Numbered from the stretch's first letter, positions 45,920-54,750 are shown. The stretch: DNA of 64,000 bases from an uncultured Sulfurovum sp. (GCA_913055205.1 CAJXJN010000010.1:1-64000); one strand, 5' to 3'. A program made the numbers and translations. Notes: generated by a model from the sequence alone, not told the origin.

Positions 45920-46678
45920 TTAGTGACCTCCCTCTTCTTCATGAGATTCATGTGCGTTATTGTCAAAATTCATGAAACTTTTATTATCATGTTCACCATG
46001 TGATGTAAACGGTGCCAAAAATCTATCCAGGACACCATGGTTCTTATCACCTACTGCATCAAGATGTGTAATGTTGTTAAAGAGACTGTACCCTTCGATT
46101 CTTTCATGTGCCAAAGGATCAAGTGTTTGTGTACCACCACCCACATAATAGTGTTTAGGGTTTGTATGTTTTTCAGGTTTACGTACCTGAACAGCACCTT
46201 GATGCTCCATGATGTATTGTGAAATGTGACTTGTATCATCTTCCACATCTCCAAAGATGTTCGCTTCAACAGGACATGCCACTACACATGCCGGCATCAT
46301 ACCACTCTCGATACGGTGTGCACAATACGTACATTTGTCTGCTGTATTTGTCTCCGGATCCATATAGATCGCTCCATAAGGACATGCCATCATACAACCT
46401 GCACATCCGATACATCTTGCACTATCAACATTCACAATCCCATTTTCAAGATAATGTAATGCAGATACCGGGCAGATACGCTCGCACGGCGCAGATTCAC
46501 AATGATTACAACGTAATGGAGTAAAAGATCTTGATGTATCCGGGAATGTCCCGATATCAATATATTTTACACGTAAACGCCAAGAACTAAGTGGTACATC
46601 GTTTTCCACTTTACAAGCGATCTCACAACCTTTACAACCCATACACAGGTTAAGGTCAACTAAGAAACCTAGTTTCAT
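45920..46678 (-). CDS. Four-cluster ferredoxin subunit (PsrB/DmsB-like)
   Basis: A 252-residue electron-transfer subunit with four cysteine groups: CMGCKGCEIAC, CNHCESAPCERICP, CIGCAGCMMACP and CTYCAH...CVVACP. No signal peptide is present, so it would be co-exported with the Tat-dependent catalytic subunit. The C-terminal about 60 residues are His/Asp rich and lack cysteines. It is the first gene of the three-gene operon. Confidence 0.9.
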   Translation of the reverse strand: MKLGFLVDLNLCMGCKGCEIACKVENDVPLSSWRLRVKYIDIGTFPDTSRSFTPLRCNHCESAPCERICPVSALHYLENGIVNVDSARCIGCAGCMMACPYGAIYMDPETNTADKCTYCAHRIESGMMPACVVACPVEANIFGDVEDDTSHISQYIMEHQGAVQVRKPEKHTNPKHYYVGGGTQTLDPLAHERIEGYSLFNNITHLDAVGDKNHGVLDRFLAPFTSHGEHDNKSFMNFDNNAHESHEEEGGH

Positions 46679-46709
46679 ATTTCCTCCTTGATATTAATTA
46701 TCAGTATAT

Positions 46710-46774
46710 ACTTATTGCATTAAATAAGTTTTTTGAATACATCACAATTATATTATATAAACTGTTAACTTCAA
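46710..46774 (-). promoter_or_regulatory. Candidate promoter and dyad upstream of the molybdoenzyme operon
   Basis: In the 255-bp AT-rich gap TTGAAG (46769-46774) and TATAAT (46747-46752) are 16 bp apart on the minus strand. Downstream of the expected start is an inverted repeat ACTTATT/AATAAGT (46710-46716 and 46723-46729). AT richness makes chance matches likely. Confidence 0.35.
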
Positions 46775-46933
46775 ATGATTTTTACAATAAATGATATTTT
46801 TTATACAATTCTGAGTAGAAATGAATATTTTTATTTAAATTCAATACAATACTTCAATCATTCTCATAGCTCTGATAAAAGAAATGAATGTTTTTATCAA
46901 TATCACCCTGTTTAGGATGATATATCTAGCAAG

Positions 46934-47902
46934 TTATTCAACAAGACCCGTTAAAATTTTATGCATACTTTCCTGAGCCTCATTAAGTACCTCTAATGAA
47001 TCCTTATCTTTTATTGCCATTGAAGAGATCCAGTTATAGACAGAGGGAAAGGCTAAATGCATATTTTTATCACCTTTCTTTTTATACATATAAAGGGAAC
47101 AAGGCGCATAAGCACCTGCTTCCGGATGTACTTTGGCAACAGTATAGATCACAGGAAGCTTACAGATGGAATAGACATCATAAAAATCATAGGCTTCATA
47201 CTTGCTTTCGTCAAAATCATAGTTCAGATCATTAAACCCCGCCATGACAAAACCATTTGGAGCGAGTGTTCCCTCAAATTCCATTTGAAATTCTTCTTTC
47301 TCATCTTCCCACTCTTCAGGATCCATCTCCATTTCATAACTTGACACCAATGGACCTATTGGTTTTTGTACCGTATATGCTAATGTTTCAAACTTACCTT
47401 CAGGCATTGCACTTTTAAGTGCTTCTTTTACCATCTTTCCTACTTTAACCAATGCCTTGTTATCTGCAGGAATCTTTAGGATCTTTGCCATTGCTTCAGT
47501 GGTAAGTAATGCAATTGATATTTTCTTATCTCCTTTTTTCGTATAGATAGACATACTCATCGGTGAAAACAGCCCTATATTGGGATACTCTTTCACCAAT
47601 GCCAAAGTTTGTTTTTTACTATAAAAAGTAAAAAGATTATAGACATCAAATGTTGTTTCTTTAAACTGTTTTTTAAATGGACCATTCATATCTCTGTTCG
47701 CAGAGATAAAAAAACCTGCTTTTTTAAACGCTTCTTCAATCGTCGCCGGAGTGATCTTTCCATCTAAATTGGGCGAAGTAAATATCTGAATATCTTGTGT
47801 TACTGCTGCAGAAGCAACGACTTTTTCCTTACTCTCTTCTTTTGCTAACAATCCTGTTGCAAGTAAAGAGGTTACAAGCAATCCTTTTATTATATGTTTC
47901 AT
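46934..47902 (-). CDS. Periplasmic protein with two DUF302-like domains
   Basis: A 322-residue protein with a signal peptide (about 1-20). It contains two related segments, one around FDVYNLFTFYSKKQTLALVK...MSMSIYTKKGDKK and one around YDVYSICKLPVIYTVAK...CSLYMYKKKGDKN. Both look like DUF302 domains. No function is established for the family, although it is frequent near sulfur and redox genes. It is the last gene of a three-gene operon with DsrE-like and cytochrome-thioredoxin genes. Confidence 0.75.
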   Translation of the reverse strand: MKHIIKGLLVTSLLATGLLAKEESKEKVVASAAVTQDIQIFTSPNLDGKITPATIEEAFKKAGFFISANRDMNGPFKKQFKETTFDVYNLFTFYSKKQTLALVKEYPNIGLFSPMSMSIYTKKGDKKISIALLTTEAMAKILKIPADNKALVKVGKMVKEALKSAMPEGKFETLAYTVQKPIGPLVSSYEMEMDPEEWEDEKEEFQMEFEGTLAPNGFVMAGFNDLNYDFDESKYEAYDFYDVYSICKLPVIYTVAKVHPEAGAYAPCSLYMYKKKGDKNMHLAFPSVYNWISSMAIKDKDSLEVLNEAQESMHKILTGLVE

Positions 47903-47928
47903 TTTTATTCCTTTGTGTTAAATTTGGC

Positions 47929-48375
47929 TTATGGGCGTATATACGTCCAACCACTCTTTTGACGCTCTATCAACTCTACGATACCGGCAGTCACTACTTC
48001 TACTCCTCCGAGTAACTCTTTCTTATCTATTTTATAGGTGACCATTGTATTGCCACATGCAATGAATTCTACATCATATGTCATCAATGAACGCACTCTT
48101 TTTTGAATATCCTTATCAAAAAAATACGCCTTTTTTAAAAGCGTTTTTATTCCTTGAGAGTAACATACAATGACTATTTCACATTTCTCCGGTCCATAAA
48201 ACTTCATTACGTTACTTGCTGATGAAAGCACATGTGAGATTTCATGTTCATCTCCTGAGGTAATAGGAAAAATAAACTGCCTTGGATTCTCTAAGCTAGG
48301 TTTTGGATCTGCAAATTGGGTATCTGCTGCCATAAAACTACATATAAATAAAATGCTTAATACTACTCTTTTCAA
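47929..48375 (-). CDS. Periplasmic DsrE-like sulfurtransferase-fold protein
   Basis: 148 residues with a signal peptide (about 1-16). The fold and the motif YDVEFIACGNTM around Cys107 match the DsrE/DsrF-like family, whose cysteine can carry persulfide sulfur. The same motif occurs in the gene at 57794. Export to the periplasm is unlike classical cytoplasmic DsrE. It overlaps the upstream cytochrome-thioredoxin gene by 4 nt. Confidence 0.8.
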   Translation of the reverse strand: MKRVVLSILFICSFMAADTQFADPKPSLENPRQFIFPITSGDEHEISHVLSSASNVMKFYGPEKCEIVIVCYSQGIKTLLKKAYFFDKDIQKRVRSLMTYDVEFIACGNTMVTYKIDKKELLGGVEVVTAGIVELIERQKSGWTYIRP

Positions 48376-49160
48376 TTGTGTCTCCTTTTTACTGTTTTTG
48401 CCTCTTTGAGTATCTCTAAAAAGTCCTCTTTGTTCCAGGCGCCGGGTATACGCTTTACTTTTGTTTTATCTTTATTAGGAAAGATAAAAAAGAACGTAGG
48501 TGTCATACTTGCTTTAAGTCCCAAAGGTAACTTTTCTTTTCCTACATCAACAGAAACAGAAATAAAATCTTTTTGAAGTGCTTGAACTACTTCATCTTCT
48601 ACCAATACTTCTCTATCCATTTTTATACAGAAATGACAATGTGCAGAAGTGGCTTTAATCATAATGATTTTATTCTCTTCAGCTGCCCTTTTCAAGGCTA
48701 CATCAAAAGCTTCATACTTAATACTCTTCTCTTTTATCAATTGATTTTCATAATCATATAAAAATTCACTTACCGCTTCTATCTCATCCTTACTTAGCTG
48801 ACCTTTCATACTTGGCATCGTTTCAAAATATTGAATCACTTCTGGTATACAGATACTCTTTTGTTTATCCGGATACATAAGATAATCTGCAATAAATACT
48901 CCTACCTCCATACGATGTATATCTTCATCGCCTTTAGGGTCACCGATTTGCTGTTTGAGTCTAAACGAAATTTGATTGAGCGAAGGTGCTTTAAGATGCA
49001 GAAGTGTGTTATTCTTTTCCATAAAATTTTCCATTAATGTCTCTACTGGAATAAATGCTTCATGACAAGAAGCACACTTTTTTTGATACACTTCTTCTCC
49101 TTCTCTTCCAAGAACTGAAATGATACTGAACAAAAACAGTAATACGATCTTTTTTATCAT
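48372..49160 (-). CDS. Exported cytochrome c - thioredoxin-like fusion
   Basis: 262 residues from the ATG behind GAGGAAAC; an in-frame ATG at 49241 adds 27 residues without a signal character. After a signal peptide comes a monoheme cytochrome c domain (Cys29-Cys32-His33, possible Met ligand near PSM 116-118). From about 150 it has a thioredoxin-like domain with CHFC (175-178), of the SoxW/DsbD-C-terminal type. A heme and a dithiol on one chain suggest electron transfer to or from protein-bound sulfur. It is coupled to a DsrE-like gene. Confidence 0.82.
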   Translation of the reverse strand: MIKKIVLLFLFSIISVLGREGEEVYQKKCASCHEAFIPVETLMENFMEKNNTLLHLKAPSLNQISFRLKQQIGDPKGDEDIHRMEVGVFIADYLMYPDKQKSICIPEVIQYFETMPSMKGQLSKDEIEAVSEFLYDYENQLIKEKSIKYEAFDVALKRAAEENKIIMIKATSAHCHFCIKMDREVLVEDEVVQALQKDFISVSVDVGKEKLPLGLKASMTPTFFFIFPNKDKTKVKRIPGAWNKEDFLEILKEAKTVKRRHN

Positions 49161-49243
49161 GTTTCCTCTTTTTCTCTGCCAAGCAGATACTTTTTTCATA
49201 ACCTTATTTATTCTATCAAAAAAACATCTTTTAGACTGCATTG

Positions 49244-49266
49244 TGCCAACAGTTGACCTGTTGGCA
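49244..49266. terminator. Strong hairpin between porin and cytochrome-thioredoxin genes
   Basis: A perfect 9-bp stem TGCCAACAG/CTGTTGGCA with a 5-nt loop lies 10 bp past the porin stop. The plus-strand side is followed by TCTCTTTTATTT; the minus-strand side, which the porin transcript would use, lacks a T-run. It may reduce read-through or protect the porin mRNA 3' end. Confidence 0.5.
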
Positions 49267-49276
49267 TCTCTTTTAT

Positions 49277-50470
49277 TTAAAATTTAAATTGGTACTGAAG
49301 AAGAACAGCATCTTCTGCATAGAAAGCACCAGCATCTAGCTGATCAAAGTCTGAGGTATCACCACTTGCCAATACGTAGTTAACCTGAATACGGTGTCTG
49401 TTTCTAGCTCTTCTGCTTTTTCTGTCCATTTTATTATTTTTAGGATTGATATAGTAGTTAAGTCCAAGGTATATGTTACTAGCATCCGCACTTAAAGTAC
49501 CTTTGTCTCCGGAACCACCAATATATTTAACTGCTGCTTCAAGAGTATCCGTTAGATAATATGTACCTGTTAATGCTAAAGTTTGCATATCCCAACCTTT
49601 CACACCTCTGATATTTTCAACATCATAATACTCCGCTTTTACATTGGCTCTATCAAAGTGGGAATCAATACCTGCATTGAATACTTTATAATCTTCACCG
49701 GTTGTACTATCATTGTCACCATCCGCATTTCCTGTAACACCGTAAGATACTTCTGCATGCAACTCTTGACCCCAGTCATACATTAAACGACCCATATACG
49801 CATTACTTTGATTTGCTTTTCCGGGATCATTAACTGCACCGGATCTACCAGTTGCACCAGAAACCATCAAATCATATCCAAACCCCTTCCAAGGTCTCTC
49901 GTGACCCATTTCAAGACCGTCAACTTTTCCGTTGTTTCCATATCCAATATCACGACCTGATAGCATAAGACCAAATGCACGTTCAAATGCCAATTTTTTG
50001 TCAAAACCACGCTTGATGACATCAAGATTCCATCCAGGAATCGTAAAACCCATACCTACCGGAGTTTTGATCACACCTGCTTTAAGTACAGCAGCATCAT
50101 CAAATTTATAAGAGATAAATGCATCTTTTACCAAGTCCGGAACACCAATTCCACCATTGTCCGTACCATCTTTTGCAAAATCCAAAAATACTTTAGCTGC
50201 TAATGGGCCGGAAAAGTATTTCCACCCTAAACGAATACGATCTGCTTCAAACCCTATTTCAGCATCATCACCTAATTTAGCCCCATCACCAAACTTGACA
50301 CCGATCTGTGAAAAACCGAAAAATTTATGTTTACTTGTCCAGTCCACTACTTTTGCTGGTTCTTCCGTATATACAACCGGCTCCATGATATCACCCCCTG
50401 CTACTGCTGCTGTGTTCATAAATAGTACTGCTGCTGTTGCTACTCCGATTTTAATTGTTCCCTTGTTCAT
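49277..50470 (-). CDS. Outer-membrane porin, OprP/OprO-like
   Basis: 397 residues with a signal peptide (cleavage near residue 24) and alternating amphipathic strands ending in Phe (LLQYQFKF), typical of a 16-18-strand beta-barrel. Phrases such as KAGVIKTPVGMGF resemble phosphate-selective porin-type proteins, but selectivity cannot be inferred. It sits between the sox operon and the cytochrome-thioredoxin operon and could pass anions such as thiosulfate, which is speculation from context. Confidence 0.8.
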   Translation of the reverse strand: MNKGTIKIGVATAAVLFMNTAAVAGGDIMEPVVYTEEPAKVVDWTSKHKFFGFSQIGVKFGDGAKLGDDAEIGFEADRIRLGWKYFSGPLAAKVFLDFAKDGTDNGGIGVPDLVKDAFISYKFDDAAVLKAGVIKTPVGMGFTIPGWNLDVIKRGFDKKLAFERAFGLMLSGRDIGYGNNGKVDGLEMGHERPWKGFGYDLMVSGATGRSGAVNDPGKANQSNAYMGRLMYDWGQELHAEVSYGVTGNADGDNDSTTGEDYKVFNAGIDSHFDRANVKAEYYDVENIRGVKGWDMQTLALTGTYYLTDTLEAAVKYIGGSGDKGTLSADASNIYLGLNYYINPKNNKMDRKSRRARNRHRIQVNYVLASGDTSDFDQLDAGAFYAEDAVLLQYQFKF

Positions 50471-50530
50471 TCCATTTCCTTTTTTATATTTGTCTATCTT
50501 TATAAAAAGATAATATTTTGCTATAATTTC

Positions 50531-50549
50531 GATGTGATATTACATCACG
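50531..50549. promoter_or_regulatory. Dyad-symmetric candidate operator upstream of the porin
   Basis: GATGTGATATTACATCAC contains two overlapping dyads, GATGT/ACATC (6-bp spacer) and GTGAT/ATCAC. It lies about 60 bp upstream of the porin start, next to TATAGC/TATTAT -10 candidates. It resembles a CRP/FNR-type half-site pair (TGTGA...TCAC) but with a 7-bp spacer. Confidence 0.4.
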
Positions 50550-50559
50550 ACCATGAGTG

Positions 50560-50612
50560 CCCCATCTTTTTTTAAGAAGACTTGCAACGTTCTTTAGACA
50601 AAAAGATGAGGG
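50560..50612. terminator. Long imperfect hairpin after soxB
   Basis: CCCCATCTTTTT and AAAAAGATGAGGG flank about 27 nt, forming a bulged stem in the gap between the soxB stop and the porin promoter region. It is a plausible end of the sox transcript, but the T-run is on the wrong side for a classical minus-strand terminator. Confidence 0.35.
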
Positions 50613-50629
50613 ACAGTTTTAATTTAGCG

Positions 50630-52405
50630 TTAGCACTTGGCACCTTTGGATGGACATCCGCAATCATAATCCAATACTTTCACATTCGATGTCATGCTGA
50701 TATCCACAACTTTTTTCTTACGAATATAATCACTGACCACTTCATAGACAGCTCGTATCTTCTTTTCATCTAAGTTTTCACCTGCATTTTGCAAGTTTCC
50801 ACCCCATGAAGATACTTTATAGATCTTTTTAAGATCAATCGGTTTACCTCCTATTTTGAAATCTGAAATACGTTTCCCTGACGGTGCCGCAACTTTAATG
50901 CTATAACTTGCACCAGTCAAACGACTCATATCCCCACCCTGCTGAAGCAGTGGATTCTCATTAAAAACATTATCAGCGATATCTTCCATAAGATTGGCTA
51001 TCACTTCACCTTGAAGATCAAACGTATACACTTCAGGATAAGTGATCGCAGTCATCTCATAGACATTGTCTTTGAGTATCTTATCCCCCGGTAGAAGTGT
51101 AGTTCCCCATCTATACCCGGGAGTAAAGACAATATCACTTCCCATTTCGGCCTGGATCGCCTGACCTATGAGTGCATCAAATGTAGAGTAGAATGTATCT
51201 CTCTTATACAGAAGTCCCTTGGTTGTACCGAGTACTTCATTGAGCTCTTTGTCAAACGGTTTATAGGCTTTGGCTACCAGATCTTCACCCGCTTTATCGG
51301 CAGGGATAAGATTTGAAGCTACAGGCATAAGCTTAAAGCTGTAATCAACTACTTTTTTATCTTTGATATCCAGATCCAATCTACCAACATACTTACCATG
51401 ACTTCCAGCGATCAAAATCACTGTATCATTCACGATGATAGGTTTAGGACTTGGGTCATGTGTATGTCCGCTTAAGATAAAGTCAACACCTGTTACCTTT
51501 TTAGCCAACTCTTGGTCCACAGAGAAACCATCATGACTGAGTACAACGATACAGTCTACTTTTTTCTCTTTACGAAGCTCATCTATAAATCCTTGAAGTG
51601 ACTCATGTCTCAGAGCAAAACTCCAACCCTCAGTAAACTTTTTAGGATTTGCTGTAGAGGTGAACGGAAATGACTGTCCGATAATACCGATCTTTGCTCC
51701 ACCTATCTCTTTAATGGTATATGGAGGGAAGATAAGCTCTTCAAACTCATCTGAAAAAGGATCATTATCGATCACATTTTGAGAGATGAACTCACCGTCA
51801 AGCATCTTGATGAGTTCCATCACACGTTCTTTACCATAGGTAAATTCCCAGTGTCCGACCATCACATCCACACCTAGATAGTTTTGCGCTTCAACGATAG
51901 CCGCACCATCTGTTTTAAGTGCTACTGCTGTTCCCTGCCAGGTATCACCACTGTCCAGGAGAAGTACGTTTTTCTCTCCTCTCTCTTTTTTAACGTGGTC
52001 TATAATAGGTTTCATATGGGCGATACCACCCATCTTACCAAACTTCTCTGCCAATGTTTCAAAGTTGTTATGTGTATCAAAATACTGGTCTAACGAACCG
52101 GGCTCGATACCATAATAACTCTCAAAACTATCCCCGCAGATAAACCCTGGTGTTCCAACCAGGTTTTTTGCGGAGATCAACGTAGAAGGCTCACGCCAAT
52201 AAAGCGGCTTGATATGTGCATGTAGATCACAAATATGCAATATGGTAGCTTTACCCTTTGCTTCAAAATCAACTATATCAGAAAAGCTAAGCTTTTTAAT
52301 ACGTTCTTTCCCAGCTTCACCTGCAAAAAGATTTGTCCCTCCAGTTGCACCTAACAAACCAAGTGCTGCTGCGATCTGAAGGAAGTCTCGTCTATTAATA
52401 TCCAT
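50630..52405 (-). CDS. soxB: Thiosulfohydrolase SoxB
   Basis: A dinuclear-manganese hydrolase that releases sulfate from the sulfonated SoxY carrier in the periplasm. The Tat signal is RRDFLQIAAALG. Metal-site motifs are DLHAH, DSGDTWQG, GHWEFTYG, LSHDGF and SGHTHD, in the order of the 5'-nucleotidase-like family. Length 591 residues is normal. The C-terminus ends in a Cys-containing tail (DCGCPSKGAKC), which is unusual and might bind metal or form disulfides. Confidence 0.96.
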   Translation of the reverse strand: MDINRRDFLQIAAALGLLGATGGTNLFAGEAGKERIKKLSFSDIVDFEAKGKATILHICDLHAHIKPLYWREPSTLISAKNLVGTPGFICGDSFESYYGIEPGSLDQYFDTHNNFETLAEKFGKMGGIAHMKPIIDHVKKERGEKNVLLLDSGDTWQGTAVALKTDGAAIVEAQNYLGVDVMVGHWEFTYGKERVMELIKMLDGEFISQNVIDNDPFSDEFEELIFPPYTIKEIGGAKIGIIGQSFPFTSTANPKKFTEGWSFALRHESLQGFIDELRKEKKVDCIVVLSHDGFSVDQELAKKVTGVDFILSGHTHDPSPKPIIVNDTVILIAGSHGKYVGRLDLDIKDKKVVDYSFKLMPVASNLIPADKAGEDLVAKAYKPFDKELNEVLGTTKGLLYKRDTFYSTFDALIGQAIQAEMGSDIVFTPGYRWGTTLLPGDKILKDNVYEMTAITYPEVYTFDLQGEVIANLMEDIADNVFNENPLLQQGGDMSRLTGASYSIKVAAPSGKRISDFKIGGKPIDLKKIYKVSSWGGNLQNAGENLDEKKIRAVYEVVSDYIRKKKVVDISMTSNVKVLDYDCGCPSKGAKC

Positions 52406-52415
52406 CTGTTACCCC

Positions 52416-53180
52416 TTATCTTTTCAAACCGGGGATAGCGATAGGTTGTTTCTTGTCTTGTGCAAGTGTTGAAACATAGACTTCAAGCCCTACCATCTCT
52501 TTAGAACCTATAGGGATCACTTTAAGCAATGCATTTTTCATACATCCCTGAAATCTTCTTTGCAGTGTTCTAAGACTGGATTTTGTCATACGATATGCAG
52601 GCCATGTAGCACCTGCTCCTGCTTCACCCAGGTCTGGAAGAGGCTGTGTTCTAAGCACCATCCCTACGATATCTTTACTATGACAACTTAAACAGGAAAG
52701 CCCTCTTCCGCCTCTTGCGGTTTCAAATGTTTTTTTACCAAGATCATAAGATGCTTTAATATACTTATCCGCATTGATATCGATAGCTATCTGTTCATCA
52801 TTGGCAAGTGATTTTACATATGCCAACATAGAGAACATTTTTTCGCTTTTAAGTTTATATTTCTCTTTACCTTGTTCTACCTGCATTGCCTGAAGTACTT
52901 GATCAATCCCTACGACATTACCAAGTTTTTTGATATATCTTGGAAAACCGGCAATATATTTAGGTAACTCTTTTTCACTCACACCTAAAAACTTAGCAAG
53001 TGCTGCTTCACCACCCAATTGTTCTTCAAGCAATTCACCACCCTCTTCTACATAAATATCAGCAGGGTTGTTTTCTAACATCTCTTTATACATAGCTCTG
53101 TCTGCATCACTCATGGCAAACTGCTCACCTGCAGTTGCCATCGTCAGCAAGAGAACCACTGGAAGTATTACTCTTTTCAT
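52416..53180 (-). CDS. soxA: SoxA cytochrome, single CXXCH form
   Basis: The SoxAX complex couples thiosulfate to the SoxY cysteine. This 254-residue SoxA has a signal peptide (about 1-17), one heme motif CLSCH, and the conserved active-site cysteine in RRFQGCMKNA, which serves as persulfide heme ligand in known SoxA. The N-terminal second heme of the diheme class is absent, so this is the monoheme type. It is 3 nt downstream of soxZ. Confidence 0.93.
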   Translation of the reverse strand: MKRVILPVVLLLTMATAGEQFAMSDADRAMYKEMLENNPADIYVEEGGELLEEQLGGEAALAKFLGVSEKELPKYIAGFPRYIKKLGNVVGIDQVLQAMQVEQGKEKYKLKSEKMFSMLAYVKSLANDEQIAIDINADKYIKASYDLGKKTFETARGGRGLSCLSCHSKDIVGMVLRTQPLPDLGEAGAGATWPAYRMTKSSLRTLQRRFQGCMKNALLKVIPIGSKEMVGLEVYVSTLAQDKKQPIAIPGLKR

Positions 53181-53183
53181 CCC

Positions 53184-53528
53184 TTATCCTTTAGGCTTAA
53201 GTTTCTTGCTTTTGCTGTTTTTTTCACCGGTATTGTCTGTATAATCTACAGTGATCTTTCCTTTGCCAGTTACTTTATAGTTCACTGAAAAGTAAGGGTT
53301 CGTAGAAACTGTTTCCCATACCTTCATAGTAGTAAATGGTTTACCGTCAAAACTAAATGTAATGTTATCTATGTAATGTGCCGGCTTGATCTTTCCAGTT
53401 TTTTTGTCTTTTAACAAACCCGTCTCCATAGGGTGAATTACAATAAAGTCTACCTTTACGATATCACCTACTTTGTACTTTTTAGGTTTGATTTTTATCA
53501 TTGATTTTCGTGCTTCTTTTTCTGCCAT
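53184..53528 (-). CDS. soxZ: SoxZ, partner of the SoxY sulfur carrier
   Basis: 114 residues. The Ig-like SoxZ protein binds SoxY and has no signal peptide, travelling through the Tat system with it. Recognisable segments are KPKKYKVGDIVKVDFIVIHPMETGL and HYIDNITFSFDGKP (split motifs seen at about 14-75). It lies 60 nt after soxY in the soxXYZAB order. Confidence 0.93.
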   Translation of the reverse strand: MAEKEARKSMIKIKPKKYKVGDIVKVDFIVIHPMETGLLKDKKTGKIKPAHYIDNITFSFDGKPFTTMKVWETVSTNPYFSVNYKVTGKGKITVDYTDNTGEKNSKSKKLKPKG

Positions 53529-53588
53529 CTGTTATCCTTTTTATACTTTTAATTATTTATATTGCTTAGGTTGCCGGATTGACGAAAA

Positions 53589-54065
53589 TCAACCACATCC
53601 ACCGATCGTTACTTTGACACTTTTAGCTGCTTTAATAAATGTTCCATCACTTAACTCAGCTAAACCTACAACTTCTTGTGTAGTACTGAGTTTGATTCTT
53701 GTTGCAAAGTATCCTTTACCGTTTGCCGGGGTCAACATCACATCCACACATCTTACATTTCCATTTTTTGTACTGAGTACATGGATCGCTTTGACATAGT
53801 TTGACTCTTCCATAGGATGATCTATCTCTACTTTTACGGGTACAACTGCACCATTTTCTGCGATCTCAGGTACAGTGAGTTTTACTTTCTGGCTATCTTT
53901 AACTTCTTTGCCACCGGTAATAGCTTCGACTGCTGCTGCATAAGTTAAGTCATTTGGACCTTTTCTCTTGGCTTTAGCTGCTTCTTCTTTCCCCATCAGT
54001 ACCATAGGTGTTGCAACTACTGCTGATACTGCCACCATACTTTTAATAAAATTTCTTCTTTTCAT
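53589..54065 (-). CDS. soxY: SoxY sulfur-substrate carrier protein
   Basis: 158 residues with a Tat signal (KRRNFIKS near the N-terminus). The C-terminus is the invariant GGCG swinging arm (TIGGCG), whose cysteine holds the sulfur substrate during oxidation. Located 22 nt downstream of soxX. Confidence 0.96.
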   Translation of the reverse strand: MKRRNFIKSMVAVSAVVATPMVLMGKEEAAKAKRKGPNDLTYAAAVEAITGGKEVKDSQKVKLTVPEIAENGAVVPVKVEIDHPMEESNYVKAIHVLSTKNGNVRCVDVMLTPANGKGYFATRIKLSTTQEVVGLAELSDGTFIKAAKSVKVTIGGCG

Positions 54066-54087
54066 TCTCTATTTTCCTTTTTACTTT

Positions 54088-54657
54088 TTACTTTTTTACA
54101 GAAACAACATATGATGCAAGATCACATATCTCTTGCTCATTAAAGAGTTTTGTTGTAAGGTTTACTGTCATATGCGTCTTTGGGTTATCTACTCTCGGAT
54201 CTGCAATTTTTTGATATACAAACTGATTATCTCTTACTTTCGTATCGATAAACATTGCCTTATATCCAGTCAAATCCGGACCGATGTTTCCACCGCCTTT
54301 GGCACCCTCAATGTTATGACAGGCAACACAGTTACCATACTGCTTAGGTTTCTTTTTTACTTTGCCGTCTTTACCTTTTACCTCAATGAATCTAGCCAAC
54401 CCTTTTGGTGGTGTTTGTTTGGCCTTTTTACCATTAAGATTATGGAAGATAAACTCTCCTCTTGCAATAGATGTTGCATCTGAAGAAATACACCCTTTGG
54501 GCATGGTATATGTTTTTGCTGGTGCAAGTAGATCTTTCTCGATTAGTTTACTTGCATTTGGCATCTCGTATGCTTTGGTCAAATCTGCTGCATTCACTAA
54601 TGATGATGTTGATACCAACATCGCTGCAAAAGTTAAAAGTTTGATTTTTCTTTGCAT
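54088..54657 (-). CDS. soxX: SoxX monoheme cytochrome c
   Basis: 189 residues with a signal peptide (about 1-23) and one CVACH heme site followed by GGNIGPDL and a downstream Met ligand region (THMTVNL). It accepts electrons in the SoxAX complex. It is the first gene of soxXYZAB, with GGAG in AAAGGAGTGTG before the ATG. The operon lacks soxCD, usual for the first of the two sox clusters of Campylobacterota. Confidence 0.95.
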   Translation of the reverse strand: MQRKIKLLTFAAMLVSTSSLVNAADLTKAYEMPNASKLIEKDLLAPAKTYTMPKGCISSDATSIARGEFIFHNLNGKKAKQTPPKGLARFIEVKGKDGKVKKKPKQYGNCVACHNIEGAKGGGNIGPDLTGYKAMFIDTKVRDNQFVYQKIADPRVDNPKTHMTVNLTTKLFNEQEICDLASYVVSVKK

Positions 54658-54687
54658 TCACACTCCTTTAATATAGTTTCAAGAGCG

Positions 54688-54719
54688 ATCTTAACAAAGA
54701 AGTGTAAAGAAAGTGTAAA
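54688..54719 (-). promoter_or_regulatory. sox promoter with tandem TTTACACTT sites
   Basis: On the minus strand TTTACACTT occurs twice (54711-54719 and 54700-54708) with an 11-bp period, then 6 nt, then TAAGAT (54688-54693) as a candidate -10. No -35 hexamer has correct spacing. This looks like a promoter activated by an OmpR-type regulator binding direct repeats on one face of the helix. The same layout precedes the gene at 57794. Confidence 0.6.
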
Positions 54720-54750
54720 AATTAAAATATGTAGTTATAAAAATTTATTA

